From contig JAXGOI010000001.1 in assembly GCA_040767605.1 (NCBI GenBank), positions 1,178,001-1,242,000 of the forward strand: a stretch of 64,000 nt of DNA, given 5' to 3'. Under the pieces are notes generated by a model, which ran no database searches, was not told the origin of the DNA, and saw only the letters and a list, made by a program, of their open reading frames with translations. Source of the stretch: JAXGOI01 sp040767605 (GTDB lineage Bacteria; Bacillota; Dehalobacteriia; UBA4068). The translations under genes and the position numbers were made by a program. Positions 45,396 to 56,400 of this stretch are shown here, piece by piece (within the stretch, counting starts at the first letter, position 1; each line of letters starts with the position of its first letter).

Positions 45396-46742
45396 GTGAA
45401 CAGATTAAGCGGCAATACCCCAAAGGCCCGGGAGGAAATGCTGGCCCAAATGGGTTTAAAAGATATTGAAGAGCTTTTTTTAAGCGTCCCTCATAAGGTG
45501 CGCCTAAACAGAAAGCTTAATTTGCCCCCGGCCTTATCCGAAGGGGAGTTAAGCCGGTATTTTACCGGCCTGGCGGAAATGAATTGCAATTTGCAGGATT
45601 ATACCTGCTTTTTAGGGGCGGGAGCCTATGACAGATATATTCCCTCTGTTATTAAGCATTTAATTTCCCGTCAGGAATTTTTAACGGCCTATACCCCGTA
45701 TCAGCCGGAAATCAGCCAGGGCACTTTACAAAGCATATTTGAATACCAAACCATGATTTGTGAGCTTACGGGTATGGACGCTGCCAATGCCTCAATGTAT
45801 GACGGGGCCAGCGCCTTAGCGGAGGCCTGCTCCACGGCCTGTAATGCCACCAGGCGGAATAAAGTTCTTTTAAGCGCCGCCATAAACCCCCAGTTTAAAA
45901 AGACAGTTGCCACATATTGCCGCTTTAACGGTATTGAAGTGGAGGAATTCCCCCATAAGGGCTCCAGCGACTGGCAAGGCCTTGAAAAAATGCTGGATAA
46001 TACCGTAGCCTCCGTTATGGTGGCCCAGCCTAATTTTTTCGGCATAGTAGAAGATTTAGCCCAAGGGGCGGAGCTTGCCCATAGCTTTAAGGCTCTTTTT
46101 GTGGTTGCGGCTTCCCCCATTTCTTTGGCCATATTGGCCTCCCCCGGTTCTTTGGGGGCGGATATTGTAGTGGGCGAGGGGCAGGAGCTGGGTAATCCAT
46201 TGGCCTTCGGCGGCCCTTATCTTGGTTATTTTGCCGTTAAAGAAAAATATCTCCGGCGTATGCCGGGAAGAATAGTCGGCCTTACCCGGGATAAAGAAAA
46301 CCGCCGGGGCTTTGTGCTTACCATTCAAACCAGAGAGCAGCATATACGCCGGGAAAAGGCAACCTCTAATATTTGCTCCAATCAGGCTCTTTGCGCTCTA
46401 AGCGCAGGTATTTACCTGGCCTGCTTAGGCAAGGAGGGTTTAAAAAAGGTTGCCGGGTATTCATTTTCCAAAGCTCTTTACGCTTATGATGAATTATTAA
46501 AAACCGGGGCCTTCAGCCCCCTTTTCCCCGGGCAGCCCTTTTTTGGGGAATTTGCCCTGAAGGCGGAAAAAGAGCCTGTTGAAAACTTGAACAAAAGGCT
46601 TTTTAAAAATAAAATTATCGGAGGCCTGCCTCTGGAGGATTATTACCCTCAGCTTAAAAACGGCTGGCTTATTGCAGTTACGGAAAAACGCACCAAAGAA
46701 GAAATTGATATTTTGTCTAAAAAGGCGGGTGAAGTTAAATGA
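45396..46742 (+). CDS. gcvPA: Glycine dehydrogenase (decarboxylating) subunit 1
   Basis: N-terminal half of the split P protein. The GTG start has AAGGAGGG. The 448-residue protein has FLGAGAYDRYIP, YTPYQPEISQGTLQSIFEYQTMICELTGMD (listed here in parts: YTPYQPEISQGTL, then FEYQTMICELTGMD) and the GGPYLGYFA motif. It overlaps gcvPB by 4 nt (ATGA), indicating coupled translation of the two subunits. Confidence 0.96.
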   Translation: MNRLSGNTPKAREEMLAQMGLKDIEELFLSVPHKVRLNRKLNLPPALSEGELSRYFTGLAEMNCNLQDYTCFLGAGAYDRYIPSVIKHLISRQEFLTAYTPYQPEISQGTLQSIFEYQTMICELTGMDAANASMYDGASALAEACSTACNATRRNKVLLSAAINPQFKKTVATYCRFNGIEVEEFPHKGSSDWQGLEKMLDNTVASVMVAQPNFFGIVEDLAQGAELAHSFKALFVVAASPISLAILASPGSLGADIVVGEGQELGNPLAFGGPYLGYFAVKEKYLRRMPGRIVGLTRDKENRRGFVLTIQTREQHIRREKATSNICSNQALCALSAGIYLACLGKEGLKKVAGYSFSKALYAYDELLKTGAFSPLFPGQPFFGEFALKAEKEPVENLNKRLFKNKIIGGLPLEDYYPQLKNGWLIAVTEKRTKEEIDILSKKAGEVK

Positions 46743-48214
46743 TGGCCAAAAACAGGCAAATAGGGCTTTTGTTTGAAAAATCCCGCCCGGGAAGAATGGC
46801 CTATTCCCTTCCTGATTTAGATGTCCCAAAAATTTCCTGCGAGGAATATTTTGGCAGGGAATTACTCCGCCGGGAGGACAGCCGCCTGCCGGAATTAAGC
46901 GAGCTGGATGTAGTGCGCCATTATACCCAGCTTTCTCAGCTTAACCATGGGGTAGACGGAGGCTTTTACCCCCTCGGCTCCTGCACCATGAAATATAATC
47001 CTAAAATAAATGAGGATATGGCTTCCCTTACAGGTTTTAATCAGCTGCATCCTTTGCAAAAACCTGCTCAGGCCCAGGGGGCTTTAAGGCTTATTTATGA
47101 ATTGGAGCTGGCCCTGGCGGAAATTACCGGCATGGCGGGAATAAGTATGATGCCTGCCGCCGGCGCCCATGGAGAGCTGGCGGGTTTAATGATAATGAGG
47201 GCATACCATGAAAGCCGGGGGGATTTTAAACGCAAAAAAATTATCGTGCCGGATTCCGCCCATGGCACAAACCCCGCTTCTGCCATGATGGCAGGCTTTG
47301 AAATTATTCAGGTAAAATCTGATGCTCAGGGTAATGTGGATATTGAGGATTTAATTTCTGTAATCAGCCCGGAAATAGGGGGGCTGATGCTTACAAACCC
47401 CAATACTTTAGGGCTTTTTGACCCGAATATTTTGCTGATAAGCCGCATTATTCATGAGGCCGGGGGCCTGCTCTATTATGACGGGGCAAATGCCAATGCT
47501 ATTATGGGCATCAGCCGCCCCGGGGATATGGGCTTTGATATTGTGCATTTAAATCTTCATAAAACTATGTCCACCCCTCATGGGGGAGGCGGCCCTGGGG
47601 CCGGCCCCATAGGGGTAAAAGAAATACTTTTGCCGTTTTTACCCGCGCCTATTGTAAAAAAAGAAGGGGAGAGTTATTTTCTGGAATATAATCTTCCCCA
47701 AAGTATAGGGCAGATAAAGGCTTTTTACGGGAATTTTCTGGTTTTGGTAAAGGCCTATGCCTATATTTTAAGCCTGGGGGCCGAAGGCCTTTTAGAGGCC
47801 TCCCAAAATGCGGTGCTTAATGCCAATTATCTTATGCATGGGCTTAAGGGTGTTTTTCATTTGCCTTATGAGCGCCCCTGTATGCATGAATGTGTTTTCT
47901 CCGGCGCCTGGCAAAAAGAGGGGGGCGTAAAAACTCTGGATATAGCCAAACGCCTTTTGGATTTCGGCTATCATCCCCCCACAATATATTTTCCTCTTAT
48001 AGTTGAGGAGGCTTTAATGTTTGAGCCTACCGAAAGCGAAAGCCGGGAAACTATAGATGAATTTATTGCCGTATGCCGGGAAATTGCCCAAGAGGCCAAG
48101 GAAAACCCTCAGGTACTGCAAAATGCACCTTATAATACCCCGGTAGGCAGATTAGATGAAGCCCTGGCCGCCCGGAGCCCGGTTTTAAAATATTCCTTCC
48201 CGGAAGAAGATTAA
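46739..48214 (+). CDS. gcvPB: Glycine dehydrogenase (decarboxylating) subunit 2
   Basis: PLP-carrying half of the split P protein; decarboxylates glycine and loads the H protein. The 491-residue protein has YPLGSCTMKYNPKINE, DSAHGTNPASAMMAG, LTNPNTLGLFD and the PLP lysine segment HLNLHKTMSTPHGGGGPGAG. It is the last gene of the operon. No lipoamide dehydrogenase or lipoate ligase gene is adjacent. Confidence 0.96.
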   Translation: MMAKNRQIGLLFEKSRPGRMAYSLPDLDVPKISCEEYFGRELLRREDSRLPELSELDVVRHYTQLSQLNHGVDGGFYPLGSCTMKYNPKINEDMASLTGFNQLHPLQKPAQAQGALRLIYELELALAEITGMAGISMMPAAGAHGELAGLMIMRAYHESRGDFKRKKIIVPDSAHGTNPASAMMAGFEIIQVKSDAQGNVDIEDLISVISPEIGGLMLTNPNTLGLFDPNILLISRIIHEAGGLLYYDGANANAIMGISRPGDMGFDIVHLNLHKTMSTPHGGGGPGAGPIGVKEILLPFLPAPIVKKEGESYFLEYNLPQSIGQIKAFYGNFLVLVKAYAYILSLGAEGLLEASQNAVLNANYLMHGLKGVFHLPYERPCMHECVFSGAWQKEGGVKTLDIAKRLLDFGYHPPTIYFPLIVEEALMFEPTESESRETIDEFIAVCREIAQEAKENPQVLQNAPYNTPVGRLDEALAARSPVLKYSFPEED

Positions 48215-48269
48215 AACTTAGTATTTTGCCTGCCTTAGGCTCAAGCCCCTAGGGAGAATTCTTCCCGGT

Positions 48270-48304
48270 AAAAAATAATCAGGCCCCCTTAGGAGGGCCT
48301 GATT
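48270..48304. terminator. Shared terminator between gcvPB and the E2-like gene
   Basis: AATCAGGCCC and GGGCCTGATT form a 10-bp stem around 8 nt. On the minus strand it is followed by ATTTTTT, so it serves the E2-like gene best; the plus-strand T content is weaker. Confidence 0.8.
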
Positions 48305-48320
48305 GCTCTTAAAAATAGAT

Positions 48321-49211
48321 TTAAATATCTCTGAGTATTTTTTCCGGAGGCAGCAGAAGAATTTCCGGATGCTTAAGGCACCATTTAAAGATTTTAATTG
48401 CGGCGGCAAAATAGAAGCCGTCGCAAATTCGCTCATCAACAACAAAACGGAAATTCATATAGCGGCGGGTTTCTCCTTCAAGGCGCTTGCTTTTTTTGCG
48501 CCCCATGGCCACAAAAACCGACGTTGTGCCGAATTCATAAAGATGATGATAAACGGGGTCTATCCCTAAGGAGCCCACATTGGTAATAAAAAAGCCTGAA
48601 TGAAAGGGGCTTATTTCATGTATTGCTTTGGGCATCAGCCCCATTTTATCTAAATTCCGCAGGGCAAAAACAAAAAATCTTTTTATAAAGCCGGGTAAAA
48701 GGCCTAATATCCGGGCAGCCGCATCGGTATCATTCCCGTTTTTTGTTGTGGTATTTAAGGCCTCATCCAGGGCTTTATTATAGCGGGCTGTAATATCATG
48801 TATTGTGCTGTTTAAAAGAAAATAGGGCATAATTGTAGTTTCATAAGCTGCTATGCTAAGGCTTTTTTTTACCGTCATTGAAACACGGAAATACTTGCGG
48901 GCATAAATTTTGCCCCCGCTTACAAAACGGTTAACCTGCGGATATTGGGAAGTCATTCTTACAAGAGCTGCCAGGATAATATGAATTGTACTTAGGGTTG
49001 AAAACCCGCTTTTTCTTTGTTCCAGGATAAAATTCTCTAAATTGGTTATATCAATTTTTTCATCAAACATAATTTGGCTGTCCAGCCGGGAGCGCATAAT
49101 ATAGGGGATAAGGGTAAACATAGGGTCTAAATTACGAATCCGCCAGCCGTCATAGCGATCCCCCCGGCGTTTTTTTCTGTTTTCAATCTGCTCCAAAAAA
49201 ACCTCTCCCAT
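48321..49211 (-). CDS. Stand-alone E2-type acyltransferase-like protein
   Basis: 296 residues resembling only the catalytic domain of 2-oxo acid dehydrogenase E2 or chloramphenicol acetyltransferase, without lipoyl or subunit-binding domains. It has FFITNVGSLGIDPVYHHLYEFGTTSVFVAMG (in parts: FFITNVGSLGIDPVYHH and TTSVFVAMG) and, near residue 263, DERICDGFYFAAA. This corresponds to the active-site DHRxxDG, but the catalytic histidine is replaced by glutamate. Either it is not an acyltransferase or it uses another mechanism. It is convergent with gcvPB and not obviously linked to glycine cleavage. Confidence 0.8.
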   Translation of the reverse strand: MGEVFLEQIENRKKRRGDRYDGWRIRNLDPMFTLIPYIMRSRLDSQIMFDEKIDITNLENFILEQRKSGFSTLSTIHIILAALVRMTSQYPQVNRFVSGGKIYARKYFRVSMTVKKSLSIAAYETTIMPYFLLNSTIHDITARYNKALDEALNTTTKNGNDTDAAARILGLLPGFIKRFFVFALRNLDKMGLMPKAIHEISPFHSGFFITNVGSLGIDPVYHHLYEFGTTSVFVAMGRKKSKRLEGETRRYMNFRFVVDERICDGFYFAAAIKIFKWCLKHPEILLLPPEKILRDI

Positions 49212-49270
49212 TAGCTTATTTAGCCCCTTTAGCCGGAGGCCGGATAGGCTTAAAATATTTTAGCGGCGCA

Positions 49271-49459
49271 TTAATAGGAATGGCCGCCCTTGCTTATAAT
49301 CGGTTTTCCCTCTTTATCAATTAAAGGGGTTAATCCTCCGGCATAGCCGTTTATGGTTTGCAGATAATTTACCCCGGTTTCCTTATCCAGCAATATTCTG
49401 CAAATATCAACAGCGCCCTGTTTATATACAACTTCAAATCGCTTATTATTACCCCTCAT
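49271..49459 (-). CDS. Small DUF6440-like protein
   Basis: A 62-residue protein with a pattern seen in a small uncharacterised Bacillota family: RFEVVYKQGAVDICRILLDKETGVNYL followed by GYAGGLTPLIDKEGKPII (given in two parts). GGAGG precedes the ATG. Function is unknown; members sometimes sit beside phage or housekeeping genes. Confidence 0.72.
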   Translation of the reverse strand: MRGNNKRFEVVYKQGAVDICRILLDKETGVNYLQTINGYAGGLTPLIDKEGKPIISKGGHSY

Positions 49460-49844
49460 TTTTTGGCCTCCTTTAATTAGTCCTTAAAAAGGTTTAAAAA
49501 AATACTTTAATTATATGCAGTTTAGCACAGAAAAAAAGAATTAACAATAAATAATCCGGGTATTTTAGAGGCTCCGGAATAAGCCCTACTTATTAAATAA
49601 GCGTTTTAAATAATTTTTTTAAAATAATTATCCGCTTTCCGACAAAACTTCTTAAAATAAATAAATATTTTTGTTGACGGCGACTTTCGTTTGTGATAAT
49701 ATTAATAAATGCCATTAACATGGGTGTATATCGCTTTTTAATGGCTTGTATTTGTTGCAAGACCGGATGGCATTAGCTTATCCGGAGGAGGCAACTACTA
49801 TCCTAGCTGGTCAGGGTAAACAATATAAGGGGTGAAGTTTATAA
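49460..49844 (+). promoter_or_regulatory. rpoB promoter and structured leader
   Basis: TTGACG (49674-49679), 17 bp, TAATAT (49697-49702) is the likely promoter. The leader holds GCCATTAA/TTAATGGC (49711-49718 with 49738-49745). A two-part stem follows: GTTGC (49754-49758) with GCAAC (49791-49795), enclosing AAGA, CCGGAT/ATCCGG and AGGAG. This asymmetric AAGA/AGGAG loop between two stems resembles the kink-turn of ribosomal protein L10 leaders. No rplJ or rplL is present before rpoB. The region 49460-49670 shows nothing recognisable. Confidence 0.6.
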
Positions 49845-52800
49845 ATGAGATATCCCGTCAGAGGAGAGAAAAGGGAACGCAGGAGTTATGCCCGGATTGC
49901 AGAAGTGCTTACAATGCCCAGCCTTATTGAAGTACAAAAAAAATCCTATGACTGGTTTTTAACAGAGGGGTTAAAAGAGATTTTTCTCGATGTTTCCCCC
50001 ATTCAGGATTTTACAGGCAATTTGGTATTGGAGTTTTGTGATTATTCCCTGGGCGAACCAAAATACTCCGTTGAGGAATGCCGGGAAAGGGATGCCACCT
50101 ATGCGGCGCCTCTCAGGGTTAAGGTTCGTTTAATTAACAGAGAAACGGGAGAAGTTAAAGAGCAGGAAGTCTTTATGGGGGATTTCCCCTTAATGACCAA
50201 TAAAGGCACATTTATTATTAACGGGGCCAAAAGGGTTATTGTAAGCCAAATGGTCAGAAGCCCCGGGGCTTATTATCATGTAAATATAGATGCCAACGGA
50301 GAAAAGCTTTTCGGCTCAACAATTATTCCTAATCGAGGGGCCTGGCTGGAATTTGAAACCGACGCTCTTGGCAATGTTTATGTAAGGGTGGATAGAATGC
50401 GGAAAATCCCCGCTACCGTTCTTATCAGAGCTTTGGGCTATTCCACCAATGAGGATATTTTAGCTGTTTTAAATGACCATTCCGCCATAAAGCTGACTTT
50501 AGAAAAGGATGCCACCAATAGTACAGAGGAAGCTTTAATTGAAATATATAAACGCCTGCGCCCGGGGGAGCCGCCCACTTTGGATTCGGCCCGCCTGCTT
50601 TTGCATGGCTTTTTCTTTGACCCCAAGCGCTATGATTTCGGCAATGTGGGCCGGTATAAAATTGATAAAAAGCTCCGCCACGGAATTTTAAAGCGCTATG
50701 ATGAAAAGGGAAATATCTGGAGCGATGACGAGCAAAAATATATTGAAACCGATATGGTGCCGGGGGAGCATAATGCACCCCGTAATGATTATATCCGTTA
50801 CCTGACAAAGCCGGATATAATTCATGCCATGATTTATTTTTTAGAATTAATGGACGGCCTCCACGGCCCCGACGATATTGACCATTTAGGTAATCGCCGG
50901 CTTAGAAGCGTTGGGGAGCTTTTGCAAAACCAATTCAGAATCGGCCTCTCCCGTATGGAGAGGGTTGTAAGGGAAAGAATGACAATTCAAGATGTTGAAG
51001 CTATTACCCCGCAGGTTTTAGTCAATATCCGCCCGGTTGTAGCCTCTATTAAAGAGTTTTTCGGCAGCAGCCAGCTTTCCCAATTTATGGATCAAACAAA
51101 TCCCCTGGCGGAGCTTACCCATAAGCGCCGCTTAAGCGCCTTAGGCCCCGGCGGCCTCTCCAGAGAGAGAGCCGGCTTTGAGGTAAGGGATGTTCACCAC
51201 AGCCATTACGGGCGGATGTGTCCTATTGAAACCCCCGAGGGGCCCAATATCGGCCTTATCGGTTCTTTGGCCACCTATGCCAGAATAAATGAATTCGGCT
51301 TTATTGAAACCCCCTACCGCAAAGTGGTAAACAGCTGCGTTACCCCCCATATAGATTATCTTTCCGCAGATGAAGAAGATAATTATAATGTGGCCCAGGC
51401 CAGTGAAGAATTGGACGAAAACGGCTGCCTTGTTAATGATCGCCTTAATGTCCGTTATGAGGATAAAATTAAGGTGGCCGCGGCGGATAATATTCAATAT
51501 ATGGATGTTAGCGCCCAGCAATTGGTTTCTGTCGCTACGGCTCTTATTCCCTTTTTAGAGCATGACGATGCCAACAGGGCTTTAATGGGCGCCAATATGC
51601 AGCGCCAGGCCGTGCCTCTTTTAGAAACCGAAGCCCCTTTAATCGGTACGGGTATGGAATATAAGGCGGCTATGGATTCCTTTGTAGGGGAAATTGCGGA
51701 ATGCGACGGAATTGTGGAAAGGGTTTGCGCCGATGAGATAATTATCCGCAGGGATGATGATTCTCTTGAAAAGTATAAGCTTTTAAAATTCCAGCGCTCA
51801 AATCAGGGCACTTGTATAAATCAAAAGCCCATTGTTTATAAAGGGCAAAGAATTAAAAAAGGAGACCCCATTGTAGACGGGCCTTCTACGGACCATGGCG
51901 AGCTGGCTTTGGGCCGGAATATTCTGGTAGCCTTTATGACATGGGAAGGCTATAATTATGAAGATGCCATTTTACTCAGTGAAAAACTGGTTAAAGAAGA
52001 TTATTTTACTTCCATTCATATTGAGGAATATGAATGCGATGCCAGAGATACTAAATTAGGCCCGGAAGAAATTACCCGGGATATTCCCAATGTAGGGGAT
52101 GATATCCTAAAGGATTTAGACGAAGAAGGGGTTATTCGCATAGGGGCGGAGGTTCGCCCCGGGGATATTCTTGTGGGTAAAGTAACGCCGAAAGGCGAAA
52201 CCGAGCTGACTGCCGAGGAAAGGCTTTTAAGGGCAATTTTCGGAGAAAAGGCCAGAGAAGTCCGGGATACCTCCTTAAGGGTTCCCCATGGCGAAAGCGG
52301 CATGGTTGTAGATGTTAAGGAGTTTAGCCGTGAAAACGGCGATGAGCTGGCCCCCGGAATTAATAAGCTTGTTAGGATTTATGTGGCGCAAAAGCGGAAA
52401 ATCTCCGTCGGAGATAAAATGGCCGGCCGCCATGGGAATAAAGGCGTTGTTTCCAGAATTTTACCTCAGGAGGATATGCCCTTTTTGGCAGACGGCACCC
52501 CGGTGGAAATTGTTTTAAACCCCTTAGGGGTTCCTTCCAGAATGAATATCGGACAGGTTTTAGAATGCCATTTAGGCTTGGCCGCTAAAATGCTGGGCAT
52601 ACATGTGGCTACCCCGGTTTTTGACGGCGCCGATGAGGAGGATATCAGTATTGCTCTGGCGGAGGCCGGCGTAAGCCCGGACGGCAAGACGGTACTATAT
52701 GACGGCCGCACAGGCCGCCCCTTTGATAACCGGATTACCGCAGGCTATTCCTATATGCTTAAGCTGGCTCACTTAGTTGATGATAAAATTCACGCCCGCT

Positions 52801-53354
52801 CTACGGGCCCTTATTCTTTAGTTACTCAGCAGCCTCTGGGAGGCAAGGCCCAATTTGGGGGCCAGCGCTTCGGCGAGATGGAGGTTTGGGCATTGGAGGC
52901 CTATGGCGCCGCCTATACCCTGCAGGAAATTCTTACCGTAAAATCCGACGATATTGTCGGCCGGGTAAAAACCTATGAGGCCATAGTTAAAGGGGAGAAT
53001 GTTCCCGAGCCCGGGGTTCCGGAATCTTTCAAGGTTTTAATTAAAGAGCTGCAAAGCCTCTGTATGGATGTTAAAGTCCTCTCCGATGAAAACGAGGTTA
53101 TTGAAATCCTCGAAGATGACGATGATGTAAACGCGGCGGCAAAAGAACTGGGCCTTGATTTAACCGTTGAAAGCGAGACCCCCGCTCCTAAGCCTGTTAA
53201 TGAATATGAGGATGATTTACTGGAGGATTCTCTGGATTTAGATGACGGTGATGATCTCACCCTGGATTTAAGCCATTTAAAACTGGCTAAGGTAAGCCCC
53301 ATAGATGAAGAAGAACTGGCCTTGAACTTGGAGGATGACGAGTTCATAGAATAA
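49845..53354 (+). CDS. rpoB: DNA-directed RNA polymerase beta subunit
   Basis: 1169 residues. AAGGGGTGA precedes the ATG. The fork-loop and rifampicin region reads FFGSSQLSQFMDQTNPLAELTHKRRLSALGPGG (in parts: FFGSSQLSQFMDQTNPL, THKRRLSALGPGG), the rifampicin-sensitive type. GDKMAGRHGNKGVVS and the C-terminal SLVTQQPLGGKAQFGGQRFGEMEVWALEAYGA (in parts) complete the core. The last 80 residues form an acidic tail rich in Asp and Glu, common in clostridial RpoB. rpoC starts 50 nt downstream. Confidence 0.98.
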   Translation: MRYPVRGEKRERRSYARIAEVLTMPSLIEVQKKSYDWFLTEGLKEIFLDVSPIQDFTGNLVLEFCDYSLGEPKYSVEECRERDATYAAPLRVKVRLINRETGEVKEQEVFMGDFPLMTNKGTFIINGAKRVIVSQMVRSPGAYYHVNIDANGEKLFGSTIIPNRGAWLEFETDALGNVYVRVDRMRKIPATVLIRALGYSTNEDILAVLNDHSAIKLTLEKDATNSTEEALIEIYKRLRPGEPPTLDSARLLLHGFFFDPKRYDFGNVGRYKIDKKLRHGILKRYDEKGNIWSDDEQKYIETDMVPGEHNAPRNDYIRYLTKPDIIHAMIYFLELMDGLHGPDDIDHLGNRRLRSVGELLQNQFRIGLSRMERVVRERMTIQDVEAITPQVLVNIRPVVASIKEFFGSSQLSQFMDQTNPLAELTHKRRLSALGPGGLSRERAGFEVRDVHHSHYGRMCPIETPEGPNIGLIGSLATYARINEFGFIETPYRKVVNSCVTPHIDYLSADEEDNYNVAQASEELDENGCLVNDRLNVRYEDKIKVAAADNIQYMDVSAQQLVSVATALIPFLEHDDANRALMGANMQRQAVPLLETEAPLIGTGMEYKAAMDSFVGEIAECDGIVERVCADEIIIRRDDDSLEKYKLLKFQRSNQGTCINQKPIVYKGQRIKKGDPIVDGPSTDHGELALGRNILVAFMTWEGYNYEDAILLSEKLVKEDYFTSIHIEEYECDARDTKLGPEEITRDIPNVGDDILKDLDEEGVIRIGAEVRPGDILVGKVTPKGETELTAEERLLRAIFGEKAREVRDTSLRVPHGESGMVVDVKEFSRENGDELAPGINKLVRIYVAQKRKISVGDKMAGRHGNKGVVSRILPQEDMPFLADGTPVEIVLNPLGVPSRMNIGQVLECHLGLAAKMLGIHVATPVFDGADEEDISIALAEAGVSPDGKTVLYDGRTGRPFDNRITAGYSYMLKLAHLVDDKIHARSTGPYSLVTQQPLGGKAQFGGQRFGEMEVWALEAYGAAYTLQEILTVKSDDIVGRVKTYEAIVKGENVPEPGVPESFKVLIKELQSLCMDVKVLSDENEVIEILEDDDDVNAAAKELGLDLTVESETPAPKPVNEYEDDLLEDSLDLDDGDDLTLDLSHLKLAKVSPIDEEELALNLEDDEFIE

Positions 53355-53404
53355 TTAATGAGCTGCCCGAAGGCTAATTGTATTTAGGAAGGGAGAGAGG
53401 CTCT

Positions 53405-56400
53405 TTGCTGGATGTTAGAAACTTTGATAGTATGAGAATAGGTCTTGCCGCTCCGGAGCAAATAGAAGGATGGTCTCATGGGGAGGTAAAAAAACCGGAA
53501 ACTATAAATTACCGTACTTTAAAGCCGGAAAGAGACGGGCTTTTTTGTGAGAGAATTTTTGGCCCCACCCGGGATTGGGAATGCCATTGCGGCAAATATA
53601 AGCGGGTACGCTATAAAGGTATAATTTGCGACCGCTGCGGGGTTGAGGTTACCCGGGCCAAAGTTCGCAGAGAGAGGATGGGCCATATTAAGCTGGCCAC
53701 TCCTGTTTCGCATATTTGGTATTTTAAAGGCATACCCAGCAGAATGGGGCTGCTTTTAGATATTTCCCCCCGTAATTTAGAGAAGGTTTTATACTTTGTT
53801 TCCTATATAGTTATAGATCCCGGGGATACCCCTCTTTATGCCAAGCAAATCCTAAGCGAGACGGAATACCGTGAGGCCAGAGATGAGTACGGAAGCACCT
53901 TTACCGCCGGTATGGGGGCTGAGGCTGTAAAAGCTATGCTTGAAACAATGGATTTAACTGTTTTGGCTGAAGAATTAAGAACGGAGCTTAAAGAGGTAAG
54001 CGGCCAGCGGAAAATCCGCGCTATTCGCCGCCTGGAAGTTGTAGAGGCCTTTTTATCTTCCGGAAACAAACCGGAATGGATGATTTTATCTGTTGTGCCG
54101 GTTATCCCTCCGGAGCTTCGCCCCATGGTGCAGCTAGACGGGGGCAGATTTGCAACCTCAGATTTAAATGATTTATACCGCCGGGTAATAAATAGAAATA
54201 ACCGCTTAAAGCGCCTTTTAGATTTAGGGGCTCCGGATATTATTGTCCGTAATGAAAAGCGTATGCTTCAAGAGGCGGTAGATGCCCTTATAGATAATGG
54301 CAGAAGGGGCCGGCCTGTTACAGGCCCCGGCAACAGGCCTTTAAAATCCCTTTCGGATATGCTTAAAGGCAAGCAGGGCCGCTTCCGTCAAAACCTCTTA
54401 GGTAAAAGGGTGGATTATTCCGGCCGTTCCGTTATTGTTGTCGGCCCGGAATTAAAATTCCATCAATGCGGCCTTCCTAAAGAAATGGCCTTGGAGCTGT
54501 TTAAGCCCTTTGTTATGAAAAAGCTGGTGCAGGAAGGCTATGCCCATAATATTAAAAACGCCAAAAGAATGGTAGAGAGGGTTCGCCCCGAGGTTTGGGA
54601 TGTTTTAGAGGATGTTATTAAAGGCCACCCGGTTCTTTTAAACCGTGCCCCAACCCTTCACCGCTTAGGTATTCAGGCCTTTGAGCCGGTGCTTGTAGAA
54701 GGCCGGGCTTTACAAATTCACCCCCTGGTATGTACGGCCTATAATGCCGACTTTGACGGCGACCAAATGGCGGTTCATGTTCCCCTTTCCGTAGAGGCTC
54801 AGGCCGAGGCCAGAGTGCTGATGCTTTCCTCCAATAATATTTTAAACCCCAAAGACGGCAGGCCTGTAGCCACCCCAACTCAGGATATGGTTTTAGGCTC
54901 CTATTATCTTACCGTTATAAAAGAGGGGGCAAAAGGCGAGGGCAAGGTTTTTGCCAATTATGACGAGGCTTATTTGGCATATTTAAACGGCTATGTGGAT
55001 TTGCATGCTAAAATTTCCCTCCCTAAGCCCAAGGAATGGGATACCCAATGGATAAATAAATCAGAGGAAATCCCGCTGGAAAAATACCCCGACGGCCGCT
55101 ATAAGCGCCTTGAAACCAGTGTCGGCCGGCTGATTTTTAACTATGAAATACCCATGGATAAAGAAATGGGTTATTTTAACAGCTCCATAGATAAAAAGGT
55201 TTTAGGCAGTATTGTAGACCGCTGCTATCGCAGGCTGGGGATTTCCAGCGCCGCCAGTATGCTGGACGGCATTAAGGCTCTGGGCTTTAAATATTCCACC
55301 CAGGCCGGGATTACCGTAGGGATTGAGGATATTAAAGTTCCCCCCGCCAAAAAAACCATTATGGATGAGGCGGAAATGCAGGTTGTGGAAATTGAAAATC
55401 AATTCCTTCAGGGCTTGGTAAGCGAAAACGACCGCTATCAGGCTACAATAGAAGTCTGGAATAAGGCCACAAATGATGTAACTAGAGAATTAATGGCTAA
55501 TTTAGATGAATTTAACCCTATTTATATGATGGCGAATTCCGGGGCCCGGGGTAATGTTCAGCAAATCCGCCAGCTGGCCGGGGTTCGCGGCCTTATGGCA
55601 GACCCTTCGGGGAGAATTATTGACGTTCCCATTAAAGGGAATTTCCGGGAAGGCCTTACAGTTTTAGAATTCTTTATTTCAACCCATGGCGCCAGAAAAG
55701 GTCTGGCGGATACCGCCCTCAGAACAGCAGACTCCGGCTATCTTACCCGCCGTTTGGTGGATGTGGCCCAGGATGTAATTGTCCGGGAGGATGATTGCGG
55801 AGATAATTTAGGTATTTGGGTGGAAGAGATTAAGGATGTAGAGCCTATTTCCGAAAGAATAGAAGGGCGCATGCTTAATAAAGATATTATAAACCCCGAA
55901 ACCGGCGAAGTTATTGCAGAAGCGGGGCAGTTTATTGAAATGGAATTGGCGGAGAAAATTGATAAATACCTGGCAGGCCGCCTCAAAGAGGAGCGCCGGG
56001 TGAATATCCGTTCCGTTCTTACCTGCCGCACCCGTTACGGGGTTTGCCGCAAATGCTATGGCCGCAATTTGGCCACCGGCTCCATTGTGGATATTGGCGA
56101 GGCTGTGGGGATTATCGCAGCCCAATCCATCGGCGAGCCGGGAACACAGCTTACAATGAGAACATTCCATACCGGCGGCGTTGCCGGAGACGATATTACC
56201 CAGGGTCTCCCCAGGGTTGAGGAGCTTTTTGAAGCCAGAAAGCCCAAGGGGCAGGGTACCATTGCCGAATACGACGGTATTATCTCCATTGGCGAAAGCA
56301 GAGGCCGGAGGGAAATTAGTATTTTAGGCGAGGGAGAAAACGCCAGCCAGGTATTGGCGGAATACCATGTTCCCTATGGCTCTACCCTTAAGGTTCAGGA

